Assembly (NCBI RefSeq): GCF_014904695.1
Contig: NZ_JACXXN010000014.1
Location: forward strand, 1 to 64,000
Direction of reading: 5' to 3'
DNA: 64,000 nucleotides
Source of the DNA: Nostoc sp. MG11
GTDB taxonomy: Bacteria; Cyanobacteriota; Cyanobacteriia; Cyanobacteriales; Nostocaceae
Part shown: positions 36,589 through 47,017 of the stretch, piece by piece
Layout: the number at the start of each line of letters is the position of its first letter
Numbering within the stretch: position 1 is the first letter of the stretch
The notes under the pieces: generated by a model
The model's input: only the letters and a program-made list of their open reading frames with translations
What the model was told of the DNA's origin: nothing
Database searches by the model: none
Program-made: the position numbers and the translations under genes

Positions 36589-38271
36589 ATGAAATATCGG
36601 AGTTTTCACATTTCTCCAGCGAAAAATCGCCTTCTTTCTAGCAATCACCTCAAATCTACTTTACGTGTGGGAGCTGGACTAACGGCTTTGTTAGTTGTTT
36701 CTGGTGGCTCGATGCTACTACCTGGTGAGGTAAATGCTGGTGCTACTCACCAAGAAGCTATTGCCCCTACTCTCACAGCGCAAGTTCCTGCAAGTGCAAC
36801 AGTTATTTACGTTAACTCGGCAACTGGTGCAGATACTACTGGTGCAGGTGCAACGGCAGCAGCACCCTACAAAACCATTACCTTTGCTCTCAGTCAAGCT
36901 CAACCAGGTACAACCATTCAACTGGCTGCTGGGAACTATAACCAGGAAAGTGGAGAAACCTTCCCACTGTTGCTTAAGCCAGGGGTAACGTTGCGAGGAG
37001 ATGAATCGACCAAAGGTCAGGCAATGTTGATTACAGGTGGAGGTTTCTACACTAGTCGCACCTTTGCCAGACAGGATATTACAATTCTTGCCGAGCAAGA
37101 TACTACGATCACAGGCGTGAGTGTCACCAACCCAAATCAGCGGGGTACAGGTGTGTGGGTAGAATCAACTAATCCCATCATCAAAAACAGTACTTTTACT
37201 AACAGTGTAAGAGAGGGCGTTTTTGTTACGGGTACAGGTAATCCCAAAATTGAAAATAATCTCTTTGTGCAAAACAAAGGTAACGGGGTTTCCATCGCTA
37301 GATCTGCCCAAGGAGAGATTCGGAATAACGTATTTCAGGATACGGGTTTTGGTCTGGCGATCGGTGGTACTTCCACACCCCTGGTTGTGGAAAATCAAAT
37401 TGTCCAAAACCAAGACGGTCTTTTTATCTCAGAGTCAGCCAAGCCCATACTACGTAAGAATGTTATTCAGAACAATAAGCGGGATGGCGTCGTAGCAACT
37501 GTTAATGCTCTACCTGACCTTGGAACTAACGAAAATCCTGGTGGCAATCTCATCCGAAATAACACTCGTTATGACTTGAACAATGCCACCAAAACTAATC
37601 AGATTCTCGCTATCGGCAACGATATTGATCAGAAACGGATTTTAGGTTCAGTGGAATTTGTTGCCGCAACTGTCCCGGGCCAACCTGTCGCTTTTAAGGA
37701 TGTGCCAGCAACTTATTGGGCAAAAGCTTACATCGAAGCCTTAGCCTCTCAAAATATTATTGCTGGCTTTCCTGATGGGAGCTTTAAACCCAATGAGCCT
37801 GTGACTCGCGCTCAATTCGCCACTATTATCACTAAAGCCCTGAAACCACCTGCTAAACGCGCAGGTATTGAGTTTAAGGATGTAAAAAACAATTTTTGGG
37901 CTTACGCCGCCATCAAATCTGCTTACCAAAGTCAATTTGTCTCTGGTTATCCCGATGGGAGTTTTAAACCACAACAGCAAATTCCTAGAGTGCAAGCATT
38001 AGTTTCATTAGCCAATGGTTTGGGCTTAACTGTCAACAATCAGAATGTCCTTTCCTTTTACACCGATGCTGCCCAGATTCCTAATTATGCGATCGCCCCG
38101 GTTGCTGCTGCAACTGCACGGCAACTAGTGGTCAACTATCCCACAGCTAAGCAACTCAATCCTAATCGTGAGGCGACGAGAGCAGAAGTTGCTGCCTTCG
38201 TTTACCAGGCACTCGTTAGTGCCGGACGTGCCCAACCAATTCCTTCATCCTATTTGGTAACAGTTCAGTAA
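36589..38271 (+). CDS. Envelope protein: DUF1565/right-handed beta-helix plus SLH domains
   Basis: The 560-residue exported protein has a signal sequence (hydrophobic LTALLVVSGGSMLL near residues 33-46). A DUF1565 domain (VIYVNSATGADTTGAGATAA; TFALSQAQPGTTIQLAAGNY) leads into parallel beta-helix repeats with N-rich turns (about 150-330), then three S-layer-homology modules (FKDVPATYWAKAYIEALASQ; FKDVKNNFWAYAAIKSA; TRAEVAAFVYQAL). SLH modules bind the peptidoglycan-linked wall polymer; the helix may bind or cleave polysaccharide, though catalytic residues cannot be assigned. A good terminator follows. Confidence 0.88.
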   Translation: MKYRSFHISPAKNRLLSSNHLKSTLRVGAGLTALLVVSGGSMLLPGEVNAGATHQEAIAPTLTAQVPASATVIYVNSATGADTTGAGATAAAPYKTITFALSQAQPGTTIQLAAGNYNQESGETFPLLLKPGVTLRGDESTKGQAMLITGGGFYTSRTFARQDITILAEQDTTITGVSVTNPNQRGTGVWVESTNPIIKNSTFTNSVREGVFVTGTGNPKIENNLFVQNKGNGVSIARSAQGEIRNNVFQDTGFGLAIGGTSTPLVVENQIVQNQDGLFISESAKPILRKNVIQNNKRDGVVATVNALPDLGTNENPGGNLIRNNTRYDLNNATKTNQILAIGNDIDQKRILGSVEFVAATVPGQPVAFKDVPATYWAKAYIEALASQNIIAGFPDGSFKPNEPVTRAQFATIITKALKPPAKRAGIEFKDVKNNFWAYAAIKSAYQSQFVSGYPDGSFKPQQQIPRVQALVSLANGLGLTVNNQNVLSFYTDAAQIPNYAIAPVAAATARQLVVNYPTAKQLNPNREATRAEVAAFVYQALVSAGRAQPIPSSYLVTVQ

Positions 38272-38286
38272 ACCTTTAGTTAGCAT

Positions 38287-38327
38287 TAAAGCGCCAAGAC
38301 TAACAAATTGTTAGTTTGGCGCTTTAA
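38287..38327 (+). terminator. Terminator after the DUF1565/SLH gene
   Basis: TAAAGCGCCAAGACTAACAA pairs with TTGTTAGTTTGGCGCTTTA across almost no loop (38286-38327). It is a long hairpin 16 bases after the stop codon. Downstream T content is modest. Confidence 0.7.
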
Positions 38328-38602
38328 ACATTTTGAGTTTTATTAAACTTGAGGTCTTTAATATAATTGACCTTATTTGAATTTTATTGAGTTAATATTC
38401 AGGGTCTTTATATTAGCTGACCCCGTTTGAACAGCTTCTAGTTTCCCAGAAATTTTTGCCTTTCGAGATTTCCTAATACTTTTTTTATTTTTTCTGTCTT
38501 TGATGTTTTTAACTTTATGAAAACATCAATAAACTTGAGTAATGTAAAGATAACATGAGGAAAAATAAAGTTACTCTTTTAAAAATTTGAGACTACCAAC
38601 AT
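38328..38602. repeat. Intergenic region with a direct repeat
   Basis: A near-duplicate lies here: GGTCTTTAATATAATTGACC with TTATTTGAA (38351-38380) and GGTCTTTATATTAGCTGACC with CCGTTTGAA (38402-38431), spaced 51 bases. No gene is seen. Confidence 0.5.
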
Positions 38603-38872
38603 CTAGGGGCGTCGTTGCCGCTGCTGCTCCCAGCGCCAAAGAAATACCATTAAGGCAACTATTCCTACCTGGAGTGCCAAGTTAGGTAAAGCATTGTCAA
38701 TATCCCGTCCAGCAAGCAGTCGAAAAAAAAATATGAATGCGCCGAGCAAACCAGAAGCACCGAAAGCAATGTAAATAAATTGCCGCAATCCTCGATATGG
38801 GGTTGCCATTTCTGCTTTAAGGCGAGCATATTGTTCCGGGTTCAGGCGATTTTTGGTATTTGGTTCTGTCAT
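38603..38872 (-). CDS. DUF3493 membrane protein (LPA3-like)
   Basis: The 89-residue protein has a conserved N-terminal RLNPEQYARLKAEMATPYRG block and two membrane helices (FIYIAFGASGLLGAFIFFF; ALQVGIVALMVFLW). This is the DUF3493 family, whose plant member LPA3 assists photosystem II assembly; the cyanobacterial role is not settled. It ends in a basic tail, QQRQRRP. The gene is transcribed away from tRNA-Thr, with 33 bases between. Confidence 0.82.
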   Translation of the reverse strand: MTEPNTKNRLNPEQYARLKAEMATPYRGLRQFIYIAFGASGLLGAFIFFFRLLAGRDIDNALPNLALQVGIVALMVFLWRWEQQRQRRP

Positions 38873-38905
38873 GAGTAAATCATGCTATACTTTTAGACTG
38901 TGTAC

Positions 38906-38977
38906 GCCGATGTGGCTCAGTGGTAGAGCAGCTGATTCGTAATCAGCAGGCCGTGGGTTCAAATCCCATCATCGGCT
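38906..38977 (+). tRNA. trnT: tRNA-Thr (anticodon CGT)
   Basis: The 72-base cloverleaf has acceptor arm GCCGATG (38906-38912) pairing with CATCGGC (38970-38976), a D arm GCTC...GAGC, an anticodon stem CTGAT/ATCAG around loop TTCGTAA with anticodon CGT (reads ACG), and a T arm GTGGG/CCCAT with TTCAAAT. The discriminator base is T and CCA is not encoded. Confidence 0.96.
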
Positions 38978-39050
38978 TTGATGAAAGTATTGCTCAATAT
39001 TCAAAGTCTGACATAAGTTCAGCTTTTAACCAAAGCAATAGTTTGAACTA

Positions 39051-40094
39051 TCACTCAAACTCTTTTTCGCAAAAGGCTTTTAACAAATCGATACAATTAG
39101 CGATCGCCCCTAAATGGGCAATTTCATAGCCGTGGGTATTTTGTGTAGGAAATGCTAAACAAGCAGCACGAGCAACATGACCAAACTTCATAGCGATCGA
39201 TGCATCGCTACCAAATCCGCTTAAAGTTGCTAACTGTACTGGCATATCTAGATTTTTAGCACAATGGCGTAGTTGTCCATTCAAGGTCTCATCGTAGATG
39301 CCATAGGCGTCCTGATAAAGTAGCACAGGATTTTTGCCATCTTCAATTGGGTATTCGGTGGATAGCGGACAAATTTCTAAAGCAATCAAGGCATCTAAAC
39401 GCTGATTTTGAGTAAAAAATAACGCTCCAATTGCCCCAACTTCTTCTTTTGCTGATGCTACTAGATAAACATCACTATCTGGCTGTTTTAGACTTTGAGT
39501 TAAGCCAAGCAGAATCGCAACAGAGGCTTTGTTATCCAGAGTGTAACTGGCGATATGGTTTTTTAGCCTAATTGGCAGCTTGCGATGCTTGCCAATTACC
39601 ATTCTCGTTCCAGGTCGAATACCAGCTGCTTCTAATTCAGCAGTAGAGCGTTTTGTTTCAATCCAAGCATTTTCCCATTTAACAGGAGTATCTTCCTGTT
39701 GGACTTTTTGGGGGGATTCATGGGAAACGTGGCGTGAACCAAAGCTGAGAATGCCACTAATAGTTTCGTGATCTCCCAGTAAATCTACAACACCTTCACC
39801 GTAAACCCAAGGGTAAGAACCACCTAGCTTACGGACTTCGACGCGACCTTCATCACCAAGAGTTTTGACAATTGCGCCAATTTCGTCTTTATGGGCTGTG
39901 ATTGCGATCGCTCTGTATGGATTTTTCCCAGGAATTTTTGCAATGATATTATCAGCGCGATCGCACCAAACTTCTACACCCAGATCTGTAAATCGCTGTA
40001 ATAATAACTGGTTAATTTCGGCTTCTGCACCACTAGGAGAATGGTGCATTACCAATTCTTCAATAATTTGAAATAAGTGATCGTAATCCCGCAT
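39051..40094 (-). CDS. M42-family metallopeptidase
   Basis: The protein of about 347 residues is an M42 (glutamyl aminopeptidase/endoglucanase-M type) dinuclear metal peptidase. It shows HHSPSGAEAEI at the start, metal ligands in ITAHKDEIG and YTLDNKASVAILLG, the catalytic Glu pair in SAKEEVGAIGA, and the C-terminal His ligand in NTHGYEIAHLGAI. It should trim peptides in the cytosol. ATG 40094 (MRDYDHLFQ) is preferred; an in-frame ATG at 40118 adds eight residues. It converges on tRNA-Thr. Confidence 0.88.
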   Translation of the reverse strand: MRDYDHLFQIIEELVMHHSPSGAEAEINQLLLQRFTDLGVEVWCDRADNIIAKIPGKNPYRAIAITAHKDEIGAIVKTLGDEGRVEVRKLGGSYPWVYGEGVVDLLGDHETISGILSFGSRHVSHESPQKVQQEDTPVKWENAWIETKRSTAELEAAGIRPGTRMVIGKHRKLPIRLKNHIASYTLDNKASVAILLGLTQSLKQPDSDVYLVASAKEEVGAIGALFFTQNQRLDALIALEICPLSTEYPIEDGKNPVLLYQDAYGIYDETLNGQLRHCAKNLDMPVQLATLSGFGSDASIAMKFGHVARAACLAFPTQNTHGYEIAHLGAIANCIDLLKAFCEKEFE

Positions 40095-40143
40095 CAATGT
40101 ATTAATTTGAAAAATCAATAATTACGTATTGAACGTAACAGAC

Positions 40144-41529
40144 TTAGGTTTGCGATCGCTTTAACTTTAAAGCTTCAGCAGCCGATACACCTTCACCCTG
40201 AGTGCCAAAGTACCACAAAGCCGCAGCCGCTTCAGCGCGAGTTACTGGCTTTTTGGGTTGAAACAGCGTCGTATAACCAAACACCCGTCGAATATTTGAT
40301 TGTTCACTGTTCTGGAAATCAGCCAGAACTGCTCTTAAAGCCTTAGGGTCAATTTTCCCCGCATCTTGGAAACCCCAGGTTTGCTTAACTGCATCTAAGT
40401 TGGCAGAAGGTAAAGCTTGACGGGTATCCAGAGGTAATTTCCACAGCAGCAATTGCTCCCGTGTTAAAGGTGCATCAGGACGAAACAAAACTGTTGTAGA
40501 ATCTCCAGACAAAGGACTAGGAATTAACCCAGCTTCGGCTAATCCCTGAATTACTGGGAAATCAGGATCGGTTTTCGACACATCACTAAAAACTGGTTGA
40601 GTACTTTCTGATGCCAAACGAATTTGTTTAGCTGGATTGCTAGCATACATGGCATTATTAGCAGCAACTAGCCAACGGGCGTATTCCCGACGGGTAACAA
40701 TCTTACCGGGTTCAAACTTGTTAGTTGTGGCGATATTACTCTTAGTAGGTTGTGATTCTATAGATAAAACACCTAATGCCGCTAAGTCTTGTACGTATTG
40801 CTGCCATTCTTGTGGTGCTTTATTCAGATCGTTAAATTCTTGAGTAGATGTAGCGGTAGGGGTTGTTTGGCTAGTAGATGTGCTTTCTGGCTGTGCTGCC
40901 AATTTTGTGGGTGACACCGGGCCAACAAACTGCGGATCTCCTGGTTTGGGAATTTCGTTAGTAGTTTCGTTAGGATTTGGAGATTGTACCGTTGCTGTAC
41001 TATTAGGTGCGTACTCAATCCGTAATTCCGTGGCCGTTTGAGGTTGATTGGGTGTAGCGTTGGTGACTGATTGCGCCTGAATGGAAACCTTCAACAGCAA
41101 ATCGTTGCGACGTGCTTCAAAAGTACCTCCTGCTTCATCTGTTGGCTGTTGTAAAATCTGCCAGTTATTTGTCTGAAACTGGCTACGATAAAAGTCGGCA
41201 ATAAAATTGCTGGGATCAGAACTGAGCCAGCGAGTTGATATTCTGTTTTCTGAGCCGTTAGTAGGCGTAACTTCCTCTAGCTTGGCATTAGGATATAACG
41301 GGATATCTTTGGGAAAATCAGCCGGCAATTGAACTGTTGATTCGTTTTGCTGTGCTTGTGGATCGTTACCTTTAGCCTGCCCAAAAACAACTGGATTGTT
41401 TTGGAGTTGCGGATCTGCTGCCAAAGACTGCTCAAGGTTTTTGGCAATTGGATTGTTAGCACAGGCTGTTAATGAAGTGATTAAAACAGCTAAACTCAGA
41501 AAGACAGCTGGACGTTTACAGGGAAGCAC
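40144..41529 (-). CDS. SLH-domain lipoprotein
   Basis: The 461-residue lipoprotein starts at GTG 41529 and has a lipobox LTAC with Cys23. The N-terminal half contains a globular segment (LPADFPKDIPLYPNAKLEEV, then DPSNFIADFYRSQFQTNNWQ) resembling polymer- or lipid-binding folds of other cyanobacterial SLH lipoproteins, then a Ser/Thr/Gln-rich linker (about 180-235). The C-terminal half carries degenerate S-layer-homology modules (IVTRREYARWLVAANNAMYA; FSDVSKTDPDFPVIQGLAEA; PVTRAEAAAALWYFG). It is likely anchored to the outer membrane or plasma membrane and to the wall. Confidence 0.85.
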   Translation of the reverse strand: MLPCKRPAVFLSLAVLITSLTACANNPIAKNLEQSLAADPQLQNNPVVFGQAKGNDPQAQQNESTVQLPADFPKDIPLYPNAKLEEVTPTNGSENRISTRWLSSDPSNFIADFYRSQFQTNNWQILQQPTDEAGGTFEARRNDLLLKVSIQAQSVTNATPNQPQTATELRIEYAPNSTATVQSPNPNETTNEIPKPGDPQFVGPVSPTKLAAQPESTSTSQTTPTATSTQEFNDLNKAPQEWQQYVQDLAALGVLSIESQPTKSNIATTNKFEPGKIVTRREYARWLVAANNAMYASNPAKQIRLASESTQPVFSDVSKTDPDFPVIQGLAEAGLIPSPLSGDSTTVLFRPDAPLTREQLLLWKLPLDTRQALPSANLDAVKQTWGFQDAGKIDPKALRAVLADFQNSEQSNIRRVFGYTTLFQPKKPVTRAEAAAALWYFGTQGEGVSAAEALKLKRSQT

Positions 41530-41590
41530 AGGAAATCACAAATTGAGTTTCAATTCCTACCCTAGCGCAGACTGTCGAAATTTAATTTGC

Positions 41591-42706
41591 TTATGTATGA
41601 GTTTTTGCTAATAGCTTAGGACTGAGTTTGCAGCAAATCTCCAGCAATTGAGTAGCAGCAAGGGCTGGAGAAAAGTTCTCAGCGACATATTGACTAGACT
41701 GGAAGCCCCGTTTAATTGCTTCATCTGGATTATTCAGACAGTATCTCATACAACTGGCTAATCCTTCTGCATCTTCATTTTCAAAAAACAGGCTGTGTGG
41801 CCCAGCAACTTCTGGCAATCCTCCCATCTTTGAGACAATGGAGCAGGTTTGAACGCTAGAGGCTTCTAGCACTACGTAACCTGCTGGTTCTTGCCAGCGA
41901 GAAGGAGCGGTCAAAGCCAGCGCATCCTGAACTTTTACAAGTGCTTCGTGATTAGAAAGTTGACCCAAAAAATTAACGCAGCTTAAAATTCCTAAATCAG
42001 ATGCTAGTTGTTTCAATTCATTAGCTTGTATTCCGTTACCAATTATTAAAACTTCAAATTCCTGATTTTCGTCTTTCAAAATTCGCACTGCTTTCAATAA
42101 AATATCAACTCCCTTACTTCCATCTAATCTGCCGACAAAAACAAATTTATATGGATTAGATAATAGTTTCAGATCCTTTGGCTGGTTTTTTTGGTTAATT
42201 TCTATGGGATTATATAAAGTATCTACTAACCAAGGAAAGGCGCTAGATTCGGCCAAAAAATTACTACAAGCTGTATGATAATCAGCTATTAGTGCAGTAA
42301 AAAGCCGGATAACTAGTCACATCCATTTTACGGCAGTGTACAATTTCCACTTTAAAGGATAGTTAGCTTTAGGTAATGTGTGTTTTAATTCTGCTTGCAG
42401 CCGTTTGCCAAATGTCATCTTCTCATAATTAATATGCGTTGTATGATAAAAAGAATAATGATATTTAATAACTATCTTTTTACCCAACGCTTTGCAAAGC
42501 ATTGCAAAAACTAAGTTATTTGAATTCATGTGAACTATATCAGCCCAGGCAATATAGCTCAACCATTTCCTGAACTTGTCTTGTTTGGTGGAAATAGTTT
42601 GAATTTCATTTCCTCTGGTTTCAAGTTCTGGGATAATAGAATAAATATAAGTTAAAACACCAGCAATTTCGTTGTCAGAATGACGGTGCTGAATTAAAAG
42701 CTTCAT
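41591..42706 (-). pseudogene. GT4-family glycosyltransferase interrupted by an in-frame TGA
   Basis: Two halves of one GT-B glycosyltransferase lie in the same frame. Codons 1-129 from ATG 42706 (MKLLIQHRHSDNEIAGVLTY; DIVHMNSNN) end at TGA 42317-42319. Twenty codons later the frame carries on through AESSAFPWLVDTLYNPIE to the GT4 donor-binding domain (FVFVGRLDGSKGVDILLKA; SRWQEPAGYVVLEASS; GGLPEVAG). The sequence between (LVIRLFTALIADYHTACSNF) is protein-like, so one base change, probably CGA to TGA, split it. Cell-surface polysaccharide synthesis would be the usual role. Sequencing error is possible. Confidence 0.82.
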
Positions 42707-43776
42707 ACGTAAATCGACTATTCAAATATCTCTAATTAATAATGTAAATTTAATAGTTTAGCTTATTGAGTATATAAATTAGGTTTATTGATACTTATTT
42801 ACTTAGATTAAGTAAGTCACCTCAGTTATAATTCAAAAATTTACCTGTAGATAAAATGATCTCTAAAAAAATGAGTAAACGGTAGCAAAAGCTACCGTAT
42901 TGTCTTTGGTCTACAGCTATTAGGTCTTGATAATTCCCATGCTTATTTATAGAGTTCCCTAAAACTTCGGTAAAGTAACATTTGCAGAAAAAAACCTATA
43001 AATAAACCTAAAAGCCTCACTAGACATGAGCTATAGTGTTTTGGTGATTAAGGTAGAGTTCTCTAAATCTTAAACTTGGGATGCGATAACGATTAAAAAC
43101 TCGCCAAAAAACGGTATGGCTGTCATCTACTGCTCAATGCACTAACTAGAAGCGATCGCCAACTACCTAAAGTGATAGACTAAGAATAAATCCCCCCTTA
43201 GCCTCATCCAAGGAGGGAAATCATAAATAACATTTTCTAACGCTGGCTTGCGATCAGTTCTGGAGACTATTCATCTGAGAATGGTAATCTGAATAAGGCA
43301 ATACGCAAAAAATGTCAATTTTAGGCAATTCCAGACATTTAGCGTCAGTTTGCAGCTCTTAGGAATCGAGGTCATAGGCAAAGGGGTCAAGTGTCACAGC
43401 AATTTCTCTCGAATCTATAAATTGAGTTTTTGAGCGAAATCCTACTTGTGCTTTAGTCAAGAACTCAATTCACTAAGATGATAGCCAACCTATTACTGGA
43501 GACAGTTATAGCAATTATTGGCTAGAAGCAGACAAAAAGCAGTAAATTTGTGCTTGTGGCTTAGTCAATCGTTTAGTTAAGGCGGAATGTTTATGGAGAA
43601 ATTAACTCTCAGGTTGCATAAAGATACCTTGATGTCAAAAATGCAAATTGTATAGGAGTATGAAAAATCTAAAATAGATATTAAATTGAGAACAAAGAAC
43701 GACCATCGACAACTGTTAGTCCATTTTACTTTCCGTAAGCGTCGCCGGGTTGTTACCAGTGCTGAAACACGAATAC
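42707..43776. other. Long intergenic region (about 1.07 kb) upstream of sasA
   Basis: No gene or RNA can be supported. A perfect hairpin ACGGTAGC-AAAA-GCTACCGT (42880-42899) has no following T-run on either strand. Bases 43186-43222 form a weak hairpin (CCCCCCTT...AAGGAGGG). One HIP1 octamer lies near 43153. Confidence 0.4.
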
Positions 43777-44964
43777 ATGCCAGTTTCCCAGGATCAGCCT
43801 ATCTATTCCGAGGCTCCACTCCATCTGTTGCTGTTTGTTGATGGACGCCCAAAGTCCCGACAACAGGTACAACGAATCCGTGCTTACTTAAAAGAATTGC
43901 AGGCTGAGTATAGTTTTGAACTTGAAATCATTGATGTCGGGCAACAACCCTACTTGGCTGAACACTTTAGATTGGTAGCAACGCCAGCTTTAATCAAAAT
44001 CCACCCGGAACCCCGGCAGATTTTAGCCGGGAGTAATATAATCGCCCAATTGAAAAATTGGTGGCCCCGCTGGCAGACTGCCATAGATGCTTACTTAAAA
44101 TTACAGGAAGACTTACAAGTACGTATAGACGAAAATAGTCGGGTGACATCACCAAAATCTACAATCAGTTCTGTTGCTGTTTCCGCCGAATTCATCCGAC
44201 TTTCAGACGAAATTTTTCGCTTGAAACAGGAAAAAGATAAACTCCAGGAGCAGCTACAGTTTAAAGATCGGGTGATAGCGATGCTGGCACATGACCTCCG
44301 CAATCCGCTGACTGCTGCCGCGATCGCTATAGAAACTCTCCAATCTAACTACAATTTAGATACAGGTGGGTTTATGCGCCTCAAACCAGCCATGACGGCG
44401 CATCTATTAAAGCAAGCCCGCAGTCAAACTAAAACTATTGACCGAATGATTACTGACCTGTTACACGTGGGTCGTGGTAATGATACTGAGCTGCCGATAA
44501 TACCACAAAAAGTAGAGTTAGGCAAAGTTTGTCTGGATGTACTAGAAGAATTGCGCGATCGCTACACCGCCAAATCCCAAAATATACATACAGATATCCC
44601 CACAGACTTACCCCGTGTCTATGCCGATCCAGAACGTATACGGCAAGTACTGATGAATCTGTTGGACAATGCGATTAAATACACGCCAGAAGGCGGGAAA
44701 ATTAGCGTTGCTGGACTACATCGTACTACCCAAAAAGTTCAGTTCAGTATTGGCGATTCCGGCCCTGGCATTCCTGTAGAAAATTGCGATCGCATCTTTG
44801 AAAATCACTTCCGTCTACAACGCGATGAAGGTACAGAAGGTTACGGCATTGGTCTTTGTTTATGCCAACGGATTATCCGAGCACACTACGGTCAAATTTG
44901 GGTAGACACTGCTCCCTATGGCGGAGCCTGGTTCCACTTCACATTGCCAGTTTACCCGTCTTAG
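43777..44964 (+). CDS. sasA: Circadian clock output histidine kinase SasA
   Basis: The 395-residue protein has a KaiB-like thioredoxin-fold N-terminus ([47 protein letters not shown], residues about 15-100) that docks on KaiC, a coiled linker, the H-box [20 protein letters not shown] and the ATP-binding domain with N ([14 protein letters not shown]), G1 (GDSGPGIP), F and G2 ([11 protein letters not shown]) boxes. It passes KaiC timing to RpaA. ATG 43777 ([12 protein letters not shown]) fits the family; an upstream TTG at 43750 adds nine residues. Confidence 0.95.
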   Translation: MPVSQDQPIYSEAPLHLLLFVDGRPKSRQQVQRIRAYLKELQAEYSFELEIIDVGQQPYLAEHFRLVATPALIKIHPEPRQILAGSNIIAQLKNWWPRWQTAIDAYLKLQEDLQVRIDENSRVTSPKSTISSVAVSAEFIRLSDEIFRLKQEKDKLQEQLQFKDRVIAMLAHDLRNPLTAAAIAIETLQSNYNLDTGGFMRLKPAMTAHLLKQARSQTKTIDRMITDLLHVGRGNDTELPIIPQKVELGKVCLDVLEELRDRYTAKSQNIHTDIPTDLPRVYADPERIRQVLMNLLDNAIKYTPEGGKISVAGLHRTTQKVQFSIGDSGPGIPVENCDRIFENHFRLQRDEGTEGYGIGLCLCQRIIRAHYGQIWVDTAPYGGAWFHFTLPVYPS

Positions 44965-44989
44965 TCAAGAGTCAAGGACAAATGACATC

Positions 44990-46012
44990 TTAGCTTGAAA
45001 CAATGCGATCGCGTCCCTCGGCTTTTGCTCGGTAGAGTGCCTTATCCGCCCTCACAATTAAATCGGAAGGCGAGGATTCCCAAGTGGGAATAACGGTTGC
45101 CACCCCCATACTCAAAGTCACATACTGACTAACAGCAGATCCCTGATGAACAATTTGCAAATCTCTAACTCCTGCTTGCATCGCCGCGGCAACGTGAAGC
45201 GCACCAGATGCATGGGTATTTGGCATAATCACAGCAAATTCTTCGCCGCCATAACGCGCTAGTAAATCTTGATGTTTCTGCGCTTTACGATTTAAAACAG
45301 CACCCACCTGTTGTAAACAAATGTCCCCAGCAGGATGTCCATATCTATCATTATAAAATTTGAAAAAGTCGATATCACACAAAATCAGCGATAGAGGAGA
45401 TTCCTCTTGTGCTAAATTAATCCACTGAGTATTGAGATAATCGTCAAAGCGACGACGATTAGCCAACCCAGTTAAGCCATCTACGTTGGCGAGGTGCTGC
45501 AAAGCTTGGTTTGCTGCCTCTAACTGCTTGTAAACTTGCGCTTGTTGCAGCAGTCGGCGCAACCGCTGGCGCAATACTGCCCAGTGAATTGGCTTGGTGA
45601 TGTAATCGGTTGCTCCTGCTTCAAAGGCGCGGTCTACAGACTCTTCATCATTTAAACTGGTAATCATCAAGATGGGAGTACGCTCCCATAACTTTGAGAT
45701 TACAGTACTACCAATAGCAGAGTCAGTATCAAACGTTGCCAGTGCTGAGATTAAATTATTTCTGGCAATCTGGAGTAACTGCCTACAGCAGCTAAAGCCA
45801 TCCATTTCCGGCATGACAGCATCTAGCAAAACTATATCTGGTTTAACAGTCTCGTAAGCATCTAAACACTGCTTACCATCAGAAACCTCGACTACCCGAT
45901 AGCCTTCTTTTTCCATAGCTTTACGCAACAGCAGTCGGATGGTCTTGTCATCATCAGCCACTAGAATTAGAGGAGGTTGCTTGGAAAGAGAAAATGGGCT
46001 TATGCCTGACAT
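44990..46012 (-). CDS. Response regulator with GGDEF domain (diguanylate cyclase)
   Basis: The 340-residue protein has a receiver (PPLILVADDDKTIRLLLRKA; phospho-Asp in DIVLLDAVMPEMDGF; YITKPI) and a GGDEF domain with the active motif YGGEEFAVIMP, so it should make cyclic di-GMP when phosphorylated. The receiver has an extra segment of about 28 residues (ARNNLISALATFDTDSAIGS and on) between the phospho-Asp helix and strand 4. The inhibitory site five residues before GGEEF reads KHQD instead of RxxD, suggesting weak product inhibition. It faces sasA, 25 bases apart at the 3' ends; partner unknown. Confidence 0.9.
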   Translation of the reverse strand: MSGISPFSLSKQPPLILVADDDKTIRLLLRKAMEKEGYRVVEVSDGKQCLDAYETVKPDIVLLDAVMPEMDGFSCCRQLLQIARNNLISALATFDTDSAIGSTVISKLWERTPILMITSLNDEESVDRAFEAGATDYITKPIHWAVLRQRLRRLLQQAQVYKQLEAANQALQHLANVDGLTGLANRRRFDDYLNTQWINLAQEESPLSLILCDIDFFKFYNDRYGHPAGDICLQQVGAVLNRKAQKHQDLLARYGGEEFAVIMPNTHASGALHVAAAMQAGVRDLQIVHQGSAVSQYVTLSMGVATVIPTWESSPSDLIVRADKALYRAKAEGRDRIVSS

Positions 46013-47017
46013 GAGTTGCGTTCCACAGAAAATGAAAGTATTGGGTAAGGGAAGCCAGGAAAAACCTTGTCTCTATAGCCAAATTGGCTGTGAGCAATAG
46101 TTTTATTGCAGCTATCAAACTCCCACTTGACAGACAATTTGATAGGAGAGATGTGAAAAACAAATGTGTGATGTGTGAAACTAGTGACTTTCGGAATTAT
46201 CTTGAAAGGAAATTGTGTTGCGATCGCATAGGGGCCATTTATTGCTGAGCAATGTCAGATCTTGCACAAAAAGCATCTCTTGCTTCACAACCAACTTTTT
46301 CTGACAATAGACTGCTCGATTTTGAGCCAAACAAGCGCCAGATAACTAGGTTTCATAGACAGTGTATTTAGAATACAAAGGTAAATTTTACTTTTTTTTA
46401 GCTATGATATGTAGTATGAAATGTTAGTTTTATCATTCCCTAGTGACATAGTGAAATTGCAATTATCTTGTAATGTTATTGAAAACTTCAAATGGCCAGC
46501 TTAATTATTTAGTTCTGTAATAGTTTTAAAATTAAATAATATGAGATAAAGCTATTACTGCATTGCTATAACGAGATACTCAATACTACTAGTATTACTA
46601 AACTTAACCCAGTCAGATGGTATAACTGAATTTGACCAAATCAACTGATTTGGCAAGATGTATCAGGATCGAGAATAATTACACAAGGTGAAGATATATC
46701 TGAAGACAGAACTTTATTCTTGATTTATTTTAGGTTTAATACGCTAAGTAAAAATCCTTAACTGTATTCAACAATATATACATATCTATTGTAAAAATGA
46801 TAGGCAACTTTTGTTATCCAAATTTGGTAGTTAAAATAATCTAAATCTAATCCATAAATGCTAAATTAAGATTATTGTGCCTAGCTACTTAAGACTTATA
46901 ATTTATTGTTGAAGAACATACGAAATTGCCGTATTAATATGCGAAAACAGTAAAAAATTCGCACATAACAAGATTTTCGGAAAATGAAAGTTTATTAACA
47001 TTTACCAGATTTCCTAA
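46013..47017. other. Intergenic region of about 1 kb between REC-GGDEF gene and crr7
   Basis: The region is very AT-rich between divergent genes, without a supported gene, RNA or strong terminator. A HIP1-like GCGATCGC occurs near 46222. The size leaves room for an unrecognised small RNA or regulatory region, but I see no evidence for one. Confidence 0.4.

Noticed and set aside
42880-42899. Perfect hairpin considered as a terminator
   Set aside because: No T-run follows on either strand and no gene ends next to it.
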